From NCBI RefSeq assembly GCF_014192215.1, contig NZ_JACHXP010000018.1:1-64000 (forward strand): a stretch of 64,000 bases of DNA. Reading direction: 5' to 3'. Source of the DNA: Halomonas cerina (lineage in GTDB: Bacteria > Pseudomonadota > Gammaproteobacteria > Pseudomonadales > Halomonadaceae). Of the stretch, positions 53,278-60,794 are shown one piece after another (position 1 is the first letter of the stretch; each line of letters opens with the position of its first letter). The notes beneath the pieces were generated by a model. That model had not been told where the DNA came from and did not search any database. It was given only the letters and a program-made list of their open reading frames with translations. The translations under genes were made by a program, and so were the position numbers.

Positions 53278-55710
53278 TTAAAGCTCACCGGCCATCTGTT
53301 GGATCTTGATCACCACGAACTCTGCGGGCTTCACCGGCGCGAAGCCCACCTCGACGTTGACGATGCCCTTGTTGCGATCATTCTGGGTGGTGGTGTCTTT
53401 ATCGCACTTCACGTAGAAGGCCGCTTTGGGGTCGGTGCCCTGGAAGGCGCCCTGACGGAACAGGCCCATCATGTAAGCGTTGATGTTGAGCCGGATGTTG
53501 GACCACAGCCGCTCGTCATTGGGCTCGAACACTGCCCAGCGGGTACCGCGATAGAGGGTCTCCTCGATCATCAGGGCCAGCCGACGGATGGGGATGTACT
53601 TCCACTCGCTGCCGAAGTCATCGTCGCCGTCCAGGGTCCGGGATCCCCAGTTGACCGTGCCGTTGGGGAAGATGCGGATGCAATTCACGCCCTTTTTGTT
53701 GAGCACGCCGTTTTCACGGTCGGTGAGTGCCACGGTCAAGCCGACGATGCCGCGAACCCCCGACTCGATACCCGCCGGCGCCTTCCAGACACCCCGATTG
53801 GCATCGGTTCGCGCCATCAATCCGGCGATGGCCCCAATCGGGCCGATGGACTGGACGCTGCCATTGACATTGTGGCGCAGGCGCGGATAAAACACGGCGG
53901 CATGGTCCTTGACGATGTTCGCGCGCAGAGCGTTGATCAGCGAGGTGTCTTGCACCACTTCCGGGCGACCGGTGCTGGCGTTGGTCCAGGTGGGTGGCGG
54001 GTCCACTAACAGGAAAGCGCGGTGATTGAGGCAATACACGCTGGCCTCGCCCCAGATGCTTTCCCAGTTGGCTTGTGCGACCTCTTCGTCGCCGGGGAGA
54101 ATCATCAGGTTGAACAGGTCCACGGCATCCAGCGCGTGGAAGCCAGTCTGGTCGGCCTTGCTGCCGGTGTAATCGGACAGGTTGGGCGGATTGCCGTCGT
54201 CGTCCGCCCCCAGGGTGCCGGCACCGTCCTGGAAGGGGCTGGTCCCGGCGTTGCCCGGGGCGTAGCGCCGCACGTTGGTGGTGAAGTTGCCGCCGATGTC
54301 CGTTCCTCCGCCGCCCGCGTTGCCGGTAGTGACCGACACGGTGGCGTTCATGGTGCCCTCGATGGGCAACAGGGCCAGTCGGTAGCCCCAGACCTCGGCA
54401 CTCGCCGGCACGTTGGGGGCGTCATTGATCGCCTTGGCGAGGATATGAAGCTTTTCCCGCACGCCGTCGTTGTTGCCGGTCAGGGTGGTAGCGAAATTGT
54501 CCTGGTGCCAGCGGTCCGAGGCGCCGGTGGTCTCCAGCACATTATTGCCGCCGCCGTCCAAGAGACTGATGTCCACGCCGGCGACGGAGATCTGATTGAA
54601 GGCGTCCTGTTGCAGTTCGGCGAGGGTGTTAGCATCGGCGGTATAGAGCGTGGCCGTGGGCGCCGGACGCAATGAACCGGCCTTCACGGCTTCGATACCG
54701 CCTTGGTCGAGCCCCAGCATCAGTGGGCCGGCAAGGTCATGGTCGGCGGCCCGGCGGATGTGCACGCTGGATTGGGCGCCGGAGTTAGTGGTGATGCGCA
54801 GCACCGCCACCGGATTGGCTGCCGGGCCGTAGACGGTCTCGAACGCGCAGGCGACGGTCACACCGGCGGGCAACTGGGTATTGATCCGATTCTGCAGTTC
54901 CGTGGCCACGGCACCACGGTTGCCGGTCAGGGCCGTCCAGGTGGGGTCGACGCGCAGGTCCACCGCCACGTACGGCCCGCCGTTGACGCTGATGTCGAAT
55001 TTCGCGCGTCGTTCATCGAACGGCCGGGCCGGAGTGTCGTCTTCCGGGTGAATGAGGTCGTTCAGTGTCTCCCGGAAGGTGGTAAGCGAGCCGTCCAGGG
55101 GTCGCCGGCTTTCGCTGTAACCCGCCGGGGCACCGCTTAAGGCCGTGTTGATATTGAAGCCACTGGCCAAGGCCAAGTCGATCAGTTCCGAACTCTCGGT
55201 AACAAAGTCCGGTGCATAGCGTGGCGCATCCGGGTCCATGGTCAGATTGATGAAGGCCTCATCAGCTACCGAGTCGCCCTCTTCGTCCAACTGCACTATG
55301 GACAGGTTAAAGGTCTCCTCCGTCGAGGGTGTGTTATAGCTGACCTCCAGGCGCAGGTTATTGCCCCACAAGCCCGCATACTTGGCACTGGCCGAGAGCA
55401 CATTGGTATTGGCCAGATTCTGAAGCGTCACATCCGCCGTGCTGGGATTGTGTGCCAGGCGGATGACGTAACAGTCTGTACCGCCATTGGTAAAAAAGTG
55501 CTGGACGCTGTGGGCCAGGTCGCTTTTCGGGTGGGGCTTCCCGAACTCGCGCTCATAATCAGCCATGCTGAGCAGCCGCGTGGCCCTATTGATGGGTCCC
55601 TTGCTGGCCCGGCCAAAGAACGCCGCGATGGACGTGGAGACGCTCGTGATGGTTCGCACCCCACTGGGAATTTCCTGAATATAAACACCCGGATAAGTTG
55701 GCTGTACCAT
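53278..55710 (-). CDS. Contractile sheath protein
   Basis: This 810-residue sheath begins MVQPTYPGVYIQEIPSGVR, the diagnostic N-terminal arm of phage-tail sheath proteins. STSIAAFFGRASKGPINRA follows (about 24-42). The conserved C-terminal core includes RALMIEETLYRGTRWAVFEPND-like RLALMIEETLYRGTRW, AFYVKCDKDTTTQND and EVGFAPVKPAEFVVIKIQQ at the end. Contraction of the sheath drives the tube through the target envelope. It is long for a sheath, with a large inserted middle region (about 200-520). The start at 55710 is chosen over a longer open frame because it matches the family N-terminus and has AAGGAAGGA upstream. It is the only sheath gene. Confidence 0.95.
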   Translation of the reverse strand: MVQPTYPGVYIQEIPSGVRTITSVSTSIAAFFGRASKGPINRATRLLSMADYEREFGKPHPKSDLAHSVQHFFTNGGTDCYVIRLAHNPSTADVTLQNLANTNVLSASAKYAGLWGNNLRLEVSYNTPSTEETFNLSIVQLDEEGDSVADEAFINLTMDPDAPRYAPDFVTESSELIDLALASGFNINTALSGAPAGYSESRRPLDGSLTTFRETLNDLIHPEDDTPARPFDERRAKFDISVNGGPYVAVDLRVDPTWTALTGNRGAVATELQNRINTQLPAGVTVACAFETVYGPAANPVAVLRITTNSGAQSSVHIRRAADHDLAGPLMLGLDQGGIEAVKAGSLRPAPTATLYTADANTLAELQQDAFNQISVAGVDISLLDGGGNNVLETTGASDRWHQDNFATTLTGNNDGVREKLHILAKAINDAPNVPASAEVWGYRLALLPIEGTMNATVSVTTGNAGGGGTDIGGNFTTNVRRYAPGNAGTSPFQDGAGTLGADDDGNPPNLSDYTGSKADQTGFHALDAVDLFNLMILPGDEEVAQANWESIWGEASVYCLNHRAFLLVDPPPTWTNASTGRPEVVQDTSLINALRANIVKDHAAVFYPRLRHNVNGSVQSIGPIGAIAGLMARTDANRGVWKAPAGIESGVRGIVGLTVALTDRENGVLNKKGVNCIRIFPNGTVNWGSRTLDGDDDFGSEWKYIPIRRLALMIEETLYRGTRWAVFEPNDERLWSNIRLNINAYMMGLFRQGAFQGTDPKAAFYVKCDKDTTTQNDRNKGIVNVEVGFAPVKPAEFVVIKIQQMAGEL

Positions 55711-55769
55711 GGTCCCTACATCCTTCCTTTGGTCTGAGTGTTGGCGTATGCCGGGCGTGCCCGTCGAGG

Positions 55770-56108
55770 CTATTCCTCGCCCTGGCTGTGCGAGGTGCCC
55801 GCCGTCCGCCGAGCCCGGTAGACCGCCACACCGGTGGCATTGGGGGTGCGCTCGACCTGGCCTTGTTCCTCCAGGCGATGCAGCGCCTCCTTTACCCGGT
55901 CGACAGCGATCCGATACCGCTGTCGTTGCAACCACCACTGCGCGATACCATCCACGCTGTCGGCAGCCTCAGGATGTTCGCGGAGGTAAGCCGCAATATC
56001 CCGCGCGAGCTCATCTACGGACTGGGGCTGGTCGGACACGCGCTGCACCTCTCCTGTCACCTGCCACTGACTAAGCAGGTTCCGTGCCACCTCGGATAGA
56101 TTTCGCAA
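55770..56108 (-). CDS. Small winged-helix-like protein heading the eCIS operon
   Basis: This is up to 112 residues. The ordered part is C-terminal: SVDGIAQWWLQRQRYRIAVDRVKEALHRLEEQGQVER spans about 50-87, ending with GVAVYRAR, a winged-helix pattern with recognition helix and beta wing. It may be an operon regulator. The start is uncertain. TTG at 56108 lacks a Shine-Dalgarno, whereas GTG at 56039 has AGAGG about eight bases upstream and gives an 89-residue protein. A TATAAA element at 56121-56116 would suit the GTG start. It is followed by the sheath gene after 59 bp. Confidence 0.6.
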   Translation of the reverse strand: MRNLSEVARNLLSQWQVTGEVQRVSDQPQSVDELARDIAAYLREHPEAADSVDGIAQWWLQRQRYRIAVDRVKEALHRLEEQGQVERTPNATGVAVYRARRTAGTSHSQGEE

Positions 56109-56236
56109 GTGCTTGTTTATATTTGATTTATTTTGCAGTCTTTGAGAGATGTGGTGGGTATAGGGTGACCCGGTTTCTCAACAGGTCTTGGCGCCTGCGT
56201 CGGGATAGGCGGAATCAAGGTGCGTTTGAGCGGATT

Positions 56237-56273
56237 TGACCCAGGCGGGTTATTTGTGACCCAGTTGGGTTAT
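56237..56273. repeat. Two 20-bp-spaced TGACCCAG-type repeats in the eCIS operator region
   Basis: TGACCCAGGCGGGTTAT (56237-56253) and TGACCCAGTTGGGTTAT (56257-56273) are 15/17 identical with a period of 20 bp. The second is a clean inverted repeat (ACCCA-GT-TGGGT). A partial third copy, TGACCC, lies at 56166-56171. The gap of 355 bp between the activator gene and the eCIS operon otherwise holds no gene. Two full sites two helical turns apart look like a regulator-binding array. An IS21-type end is an alternative. Confidence 0.55.
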
Positions 56274-56463
56274 CGAGGCTATAGGAATCCTGCAAGGAGC
56301 GGAGAGACGGGTTCCCGGCTTCCACCCCCATCCTTCTGGCGGATCCCGGATCGAGTCCCGGAACGATGGCTACCACCTCCCTAGAGGAAACCTCCCGTCC
56401 GCACCGGCTCTGCGACTCTTCATTGGAATTTGGAATGAGGATCTTGTGTCTTGGCCCTAAGGG

Positions 56464-57864
56464 TTAGGGCCAACCAATCCCATGCTTCTTCAATAATTTA
56501 CCCAACGCTCGTCGCTCTTTGCCGGCCTGGCGCGCGGCGGCGCTGACATTGCCATCGGCTTCGGTGTAAACCCATTGCAAGTAACGGCGTTCGAATTCAG
56601 CCACGGCGGCGGCCTTTTCCTGTTGGAACGACCCTGAGAATTGGAACGACCCTGAGAAGTTGGCATCGATCATCGACCGGGGCCGCGGCGGTTCCGATGC
56701 CAGATCGCCGAGCACGTCAGCGGGTGTGATGGCGAGTTGCTCTGTCAGAACGAAAGCCCGATGAAGGCGGTTTTCCAGTTCGCGAATATTGCCCGGCCAA
56801 CGGTATCGCTGCAGCGTCGGTATGGTACCGGCTGCCAGGTACTTGTCCGGCTGCTCATATTTGATCCGAAACAGCCGAAGAAAGTGCTCGGCAAGGACGG
56901 CCACATCATCGCGCCGCTCACGTAAGGGCGGCAGGTTCAACGACAGCACATCCAACCGATAGAGGAGATCCGACCGGAATCGGCCCTCTCCAGCCAACGC
57001 CGCCAGATCGGCATTGCAGGCGGCGATTACCCGGACGTCGGCGGTGTGAGACCGGCTGGCGCCCAAGGGCCGGTAGCTGCCGTCTTCCAAAAAACGTAAC
57101 AGCGTTGCCTGAACATGGGGCGTCAAGGCCTGAATCTCGTCCAGAAAGAGCGTGCCGCCGACCGCCTCAGCAACCATGCCGGCCTGCTGGCCGGCGGCAT
57201 CGGTGTAGGCGCCGCGCTCATGGCCGAAGAGTTCGTTCTCACTGAGGTGATCCGGCAAGGCCCCGCAATTAACCGCCACGAAAGGTCCATCCCGCCGGCT
57301 GCTGTTGTAGTGGATGCCTCTCGCTGCCAGTTCCTTGCCCGTCCCGGTCTCCCCGTTTACAAGAACGGGCGCATCGCATCGCGAGAGCTTATGGATATGG
57401 CGCACGGCCCGGCGCAGTGGCTCCGAGACACCGACGATGTTCAGGTTTACCAATTCGTCGCCCGGATCCAGGTAGGACGCACCGGCGGCCCCGCCGACCT
57501 TCATGGACACCCGATCCAGTCGATACCGGAGCTCCTTGTCACTGCAAGGCCAGCCGACAAAGTCATTACAGCGATTGATCAGCGACACGTCCCAGGTCGT
57601 GGCGCCGCAGGGAAATAACACTAGCCCTGGCATCAGAGGAAAGCGGTCGAGCAGCCGGATCAGTTCCTGATCACGGGTCTGGTCGGGAGGCACCAGCACC
57701 AGCAGCACATTCGGATCGGCCTCATACAATGTCTCGGGGGGCACCGGCCCCTGTCCCGTATCCCAGCCGAGGCGATGCAATGCTTTACAGACCGCCCCTT
57801 GGCGGGCGTCATCATTGGATGCCACGACCAAGGCCGTACAAGCTTCCTCATGAATTCGGGCCAT
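56464..57864 (-). CDS. Sigma54-type AAA+ activator with non-canonical GAYTDA loop
   Basis: This 466-residue protein has the bacterial enhancer-binding layout. The N-terminal domain (about 1-125) is receiver-like but without an obvious acceptor Asp pattern. The AAA+ core (about 140-375) has GETGTGKE (171-178), Walker B TLFLDEI (238-244), and WPGNIRELENRLHRA near the end. The C-terminal Fis-type helix-turn-helix (about 425-465) has GNVSAAARQAGKERRALGKLL. The sigma54-contact loop reads GAYTDA (218-223) instead of GAFTGA. It is placed on the same strand upstream of the eCIS operon and probably controls it. No clear -24/-12 promoter was found upstream of that operon. Confidence 0.85.
   Translation of the reverse strand: MARIHEEACTALVVASNDDARQGAVCKALHRLGWDTGQGPVPPETLYEADPNVLLVLVPPDQTRDQELIRLLDRFPLMPGLVLFPCGATTWDVSLINRCNDFVGWPCSDKELRYRLDRVSMKVGGAAGASYLDPGDELVNLNIVGVSEPLRRAVRHIHKLSRCDAPVLVNGETGTGKELAARGIHYNSSRRDGPFVAVNCGALPDHLSENELFGHERGAYTDAAGQQAGMVAEAVGGTLFLDEIQALTPHVQATLLRFLEDGSYRPLGASRSHTADVRVIAACNADLAALAGEGRFRSDLLYRLDVLSLNLPPLRERRDDVAVLAEHFLRLFRIKYEQPDKYLAAGTIPTLQRYRWPGNIRELENRLHRAFVLTEQLAITPADVLGDLASEPPRPRSMIDANFSGSFQFSGSFQQEKAAAVAEFERRYLQWVYTEADGNVSAAARQAGKERRALGKLLKKHGIGWP
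56623..56658 (-). repeat. 18-bp tandem duplication in the activator gene
   Basis: TTGGAACGACCCTGAGAA occurs twice head to tail (56623-56640, 56641-56658). It is in frame and encodes the repeated FSGSFQ in the linker between the AAA+ core and the DNA-binding domain. Confidence 0.95.
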
Positions 57865-58116
57865 GGATATCCCTTATCCGTCGCTGCTGCAAGTAGAACG
57901 GTTGTCCGCGTTAACGGATCTGTCAAGTGAGCGGTTCTTGGTTGGAGTTAGAAGTGAGGTATGAGGAGGGGGCAGGCTTCGTTGGTCGGAAGCTGATAGG
58001 GTTTGGCATGAGTCAATGGTCGGCCAGTACTACAATCGTAGCCATATTGCGATACACTTTATCCTACTGGATTATAAGGGTTTTATTGATGAAGTATGCA
58101 ATCGCCAGAGACCATC

Positions 58117-58272
58117 ATGTCATCCCTCTTCGGTGACCTGGCCCATCGACTTGGCCCACGCGGCGAGGGCACGGTCTATTCTCGAGTGCGCAGGCGGTAC
58201 CATCCGCTGTTCGAGTGCCGGGCCTGTCGCCGCCAGACTTCGCTGATCGCCAGTCGCCAAACATCAAGTTAA
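58117..58272 (+). pseudogene. IS1595-family transposase relic (zinc-ribbon fragment)
   Basis: This 51-codon open frame contains YHPLFECRACRRQTSLIA (about residues 28-45), the second half of the N-terminal zinc ribbon of IS1595-type transposases (typically ...CxxCRxQTSLxAGT). It then diverges and stops. The catalytic part is missing, and the first Cys pair of the ribbon is not in this frame. A neighbouring frame reads WPIDLAHAARA, which may be its frameshifted upstream part. It sits at the right edge of the island. The preceding stretch 57865-58116 is AT-richer and holds nothing I can assign. Confidence 0.55.
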
Positions 58273-58318
58273 TGACGCATCAGGTCAACTCCTCGTGCCG
58301 ACCAGCCACCACACTAGG

Positions 58319-58352
58319 CAGGTCTTGACGACTGACCCGAAGCGGAGACCTG
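58319..58352 (+). promoter_or_regulatory. Inverted repeat over the ribosome-binding site of the carnitine operon
   Basis: CAGGTCT (58319-58325) pairs with AGACCTG (58346-58352). The right arm overlaps the GGAGA Shine-Dalgarno of the gene at 58357. It could be an operator for the CdhR-type regulator or an mRNA hairpin that hides the ribosome-binding site. Confidence 0.4.
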
Positions 58353-58356
58353 AACC

Positions 58357-59289
58357 ATGAACCGCAACATCATCCTGACCTGCGCCGTCACCGGCGCCGG
58401 CGACACCGCCGGCAAGAACCCCAACGTCCCGGTGACCCCCAAGCAGATCGCTGATAATTGCATCGAGGCCGCCCGTGCCGGCGCCAGCGTCGCCCATATC
58501 CATGTGCGCGACCCAGAGACCGGCGACATCAGCCACTCCACCGAGCACTTCCGCGAGGTGATGGAGCGCGTCCGCGAGGCCGACGTCGACATCGTGATGA
58601 ACATCACCGCCGGCGGCGGCGGCGACTGGATCCCCGACGCCGAGGAGCCCACCCGCGGCGGTCCGGGCACCGACATCCAGACCCCGGCCCAGCGCCATGA
58701 ACCCGTGGGCGCGCTGCTCCCGGAGCTCTGTACCCTGGACTGCGGCAGCCTCAACTTCGGCGACATGGTCTACGTGAACCCCGCCGACTGGCTACGCGAG
58801 CACGCCCGCCTGGTGCAGGCCGCCGGCGTCAAGCCCGAGCTCGAGTGCTTCGACCTGGGCCATGTGTGGTTTGCCCGCCAGCTGCAGCAGGAAGGCCTGC
58901 TCGACGGCGACCCGCTCTTCCAGCTGTGCCTGGGCATTCCCTGGGGCGCCGAGGCGGACACCGAGTCCATGCTGGCGATGCGCAACAGGCTGCCGGAGAA
59001 CGCCAACTGGGCGGCCTTCGGCATCGGCCGCCAGCAGATGCCCATGGTCGCCCAGGCGATGCTGCTCGGCGGCCACGCCCGGGTCGGCCTGGAGGACAAC
59101 CTCTACCTGGAGAAGGGCGTGCTGGCCACCAACGGCGGGCTGGTCGAGAAGGCCTCCACCCTCATCGAGAACCTCGGTGGCCGCGTCATGACCCCCGCCG
59201 AGACCCGCGCGCATCTCGCGCTGCGCGACCCGAACACCGACCATATCGTCGAGAAAGCGCTCGAGACAGCCGCGGGAGGTGAGGCATGA
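58357..59289 (+). CDS. 3-dehydrocarnitine cleavage enzyme (BKACE/DUF849 family)
   Basis: This 310-residue TIM-barrel beta-keto acid cleavage enzyme matches the family length. Zinc- and substrate-binding features are [13 protein letters not shown] (about 48-60), MNITAGGGG (about 81-89), [13 protein letters not shown] (about 156-168) and [15 protein letters not shown] (about 240-254). In carnitine catabolism it exchanges acetyl-CoA with 3-dehydrocarnitine to give betainyl-CoA and acetoacetate (CdhC in Pseudomonas). The neighbouring carnitine dehydrogenase and thioesterase support this substrate over other beta-keto acids. GGAGA precedes the ATG. The stop overlaps the next start by four bases. 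Confidence 0.88.
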   Translation: MNRNIILTCAVTGAGDTAGKNPNVPVTPKQIADNCIEAARAGASVAHIHVRDPETGDISHSTEHFREVMERVREADVDIVMNITAGGGGDWIPDAEEPTRGGPGTDIQTPAQRHEPVGALLPELCTLDCGSLNFGDMVYVNPADWLREHARLVQAAGVKPELECFDLGHVWFARQLQQEGLLDGDPLFQLCLGIPWGAEADTESMLAMRNRLPENANWAAFGIGRQQMPMVAQAMLLGGHARVGLEDNLYLEKGVLATNGGLVEKASTLIENLGGRVMTPAETRAHLALRDPNTDHIVEKALETAAGGEA

Positions 59290-60242
59290 GCCGTCAACTG
59301 AGCGTCATCGGCACCGGCGTCATCGGCAACGGCTGGATCGCCCGGGCCCTGGCCCGGGGCTGGGACGTGGTCGCCTTCGACCCGGCCCCCCAAGCGGCCG
59401 AACGCACCCGCGCCTTCGTCGACAATGCCTGGCCGTCCCTCGAGAAACTCGGCCTGACCGAGGGCGCCAGTCCCGCGCGGCTGACCTTCGTGGACCGCCT
59501 CGAGGAGGCGGTGGCAGGCGCCGATCTGATCCAGGAGAACGTCCCCGAGCGCCTTCCGCTCAAGCGCGAGATCCTCGCCGCCATCGACGCCGCGGCCGCC
59601 CCCGGTGCGATCATCGGCTCCTCCACCTCGGGCTTCAAGCCCAGCGACCTGCAGCGCGACTGCACCTGGGTCCCGGGACGGGTGATCGTCGCCCACCCCT
59701 TCAACCCGGTCTACCTGCTGCCGCTGGTGGAGCTGGTGGGCGGCGAGGCCACCCAGGCCCACCATGTCACCCGTGCCCAGGCGCTCTACCAGGACCTGGC
59801 CATGCGCCCGCTGGTGGTGCGCCGCGAGATCGAGGGCCATATCGCCGACCGGCTGATGGAGGCGCTGTGGCGCGAGGCGTTGCATCTGGTCAATGACGGC
59901 GTGGCCACCACCGAAGAGGTGGACGCCGCCGTGGTCTACGGCTGCGGGCTGCGCTGGTCGCTGATGGGCACCTTCCTGACCTTCCACCTGGCCGGCGGCG
60001 AGCCGGGCATGCGCCATATGCTCGAGCAGTTTGGACCGGCCCTGAAGCTGCCCTGGACCAAGCTCGAGGCCCCCGAGCTCACCGATGAGTTGATCGACAA
60101 GGTCGTGGAGGGCTGCGAGCACCAGGCCGCCGGCCGCCCGGTAGCCGAGCTCGACCGTCGCCGCGATGATTTCCTGGTCGAGCTGCTCGACCTGGTGCAG
60201 AAGTACTGGCCCGAGGCCGAGGGCCTGGAGGGACGCATCTGA
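59286..60242 (+). CDS. L-carnitine 3-dehydrogenase
   Basis: This 318-residue NAD-dependent enzyme of the 3-hydroxyacyl-CoA dehydrogenase superfamily has a Rossmann motif [18 protein letters not shown] (about 8-25). [16 protein letters not shown] and [19 protein letters not shown] (about 134-152) hold the catalytic His region. The C-terminal helical domain has [18 protein letters not shown]. It oxidises L-carnitine to 3-dehydrocarnitine (CdhA/LcdH). Its start overlaps the cleavage-enzyme stop (ATGA), and its stop abuts the thioesterase start (TGATG), so the three genes are translationally coupled. Confidence 0.92.
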   Translation: MSRQLSVIGTGVIGNGWIARALARGWDVVAFDPAPQAAERTRAFVDNAWPSLEKLGLTEGASPARLTFVDRLEEAVAGADLIQENVPERLPLKREILAAIDAAAAPGAIIGSSTSGFKPSDLQRDCTWVPGRVIVAHPFNPVYLLPLVELVGGEATQAHHVTRAQALYQDLAMRPLVVRREIEGHIADRLMEALWREALHLVNDGVATTEEVDAAVVYGCGLRWSLMGTFLTFHLAGGEPGMRHMLEQFGPALKLPWTKLEAPELTDELIDKVVEGCEHQAAGRPVAELDRRRDDFLVELLDLVQKYWPEAEGLEGRI

Positions 60243-60706
60243 TGGCACTGCTCGAGACCCGCGTCGCCCCGCAGTGGGTCGACTACAACGGCCACATGAA
60301 CGACGCCGAATATGCCCGGGTATTCTCCCTAGGCGTGGAGGCGCTGATGGATCGCATCGGCCTCGATGAGGCCGGCCGGCGACGCCACGGCTACACCATC
60401 TTCACCCTGGAGACCCACCTCTGCTATCGCCGCGAGGCCCACGAGGACCAGCCGCTGGCGGTCGAGGTGACGGTGCTGGACCGCGACGCCAAGCGATTGC
60501 ACGTGTTCTTCACTCTCCTCGACGCGGAAGGCGGCCTGCTGGCCACCAGCGAGCAGATGCTGATGGGCATCGACAGCGAGGCCGGTCGCCCGGCGCCCTT
60601 CCCGGAGGATGTGGCTGAGGCCATCGCCGCGCTGCCGACCGCCGCCGCGGAGGCCTGGCCGGAACTGGCCGGTCGCCGCATCGGTCTGCCGCCGACCCGG
60701 CGCTGA
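60242..60706 (+). CDS. Hot-dog thioesterase of carnitine degradation (betainyl-CoA thioesterase type)
   Basis: This 154-residue single hot-dog-fold thioesterase opens with WVDYNGHMNDAEYARVFSLG (about 12-31), the 4HBT-like motif with the active-site region. LETHLCYRREAHEDQPLAVEVTVLDRD follows in the middle. In the Pseudomonas cdh cluster the corresponding enzyme (CdhB) releases glycine betaine from betainyl-CoA; the same role is inferred here from operon position. It is the last intact gene of the coupled trio and is followed by a GC-rich hairpin. Confidence 0.85.
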   Translation: MALLETRVAPQWVDYNGHMNDAEYARVFSLGVEALMDRIGLDEAGRRRHGYTIFTLETHLCYRREAHEDQPLAVEVTVLDRDAKRLHVFFTLLDAEGGLLATSEQMLMGIDSEAGRPAPFPEDVAEAIAALPTAAAEAWPELAGRRIGLPPTRR

Positions 60707-60726
60707 TTCCACTCCATCGAAACAGC

Positions 60727-60750
60727 CCGCCCGGTTCCCTCACCGGGCGG
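60727..60750 (+). terminator. Intergenic hairpin after the thioesterase gene
   Basis: CCGCCCGGT (60727-60735) pairs perfectly with ACCGGGCGG (60742-60750) around a six-base loop. No T-run follows, so it may be a pause, an mRNA-stability element or a partial terminator between the catabolic genes and the transporter remnant. Confidence 0.45.
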
Positions 60751-60794
60751 ACGGGGATCGCCGGCCCCTCGTCCGGCCCCAGAGGAGATGGCTT

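Larger units (their letters stand above)
24603..58282. mobile_element. Accessory genomic island carrying an eCIS, next to tRNA-Pro
   Basis: The segment from just after the tRNA-Pro terminator to just before the carnitine operon holds only phage-tail-like, cargo and regulatory genes, between core genes on both sides. An IS1595-like transposase relic lies at the right edge. No integrase, excisionase or replication gene was seen, so the island may be immobilised. Candidate attachment traces are weak: AAACATCAAG occurs at 24553-24562 just after the tRNA and again at 58259-58268. The stretch 24603-24791 holds no convincing gene. Codons such as ATG GCG CGC CGA (minus strand, near 24715) start a 12-codon frame that could be a transposase scrap but cannot be assigned. 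Exact borders are unknown. Confidence 0.6.

Noticed and set aside
24792-56108. Prophage or type VI secretion system
   Set aside because: No capsid, terminase, portal, integrase or lysis genes, and no TssJKLM or ClpV. DUF4255, the Afp15-like ATPase and DUF4157 cargo point to eCIS.
56109-56463. Sigma54 -24/-12 promoter for the eCIS operon
   Set aside because: The minus strand was scanned for GG-N10-GC. The nearest (TGGGTCAAATCCGC) has a nine-base spacer and poor flanks, and TTGCA near 56290 lacks an upstream GG.
57927-58136. Small plus-strand open frames in the AT-richer stretch after the activator gene
   Set aside because: They lack ribosome-binding sites and recognisable motifs, and overlap each other in different frames.
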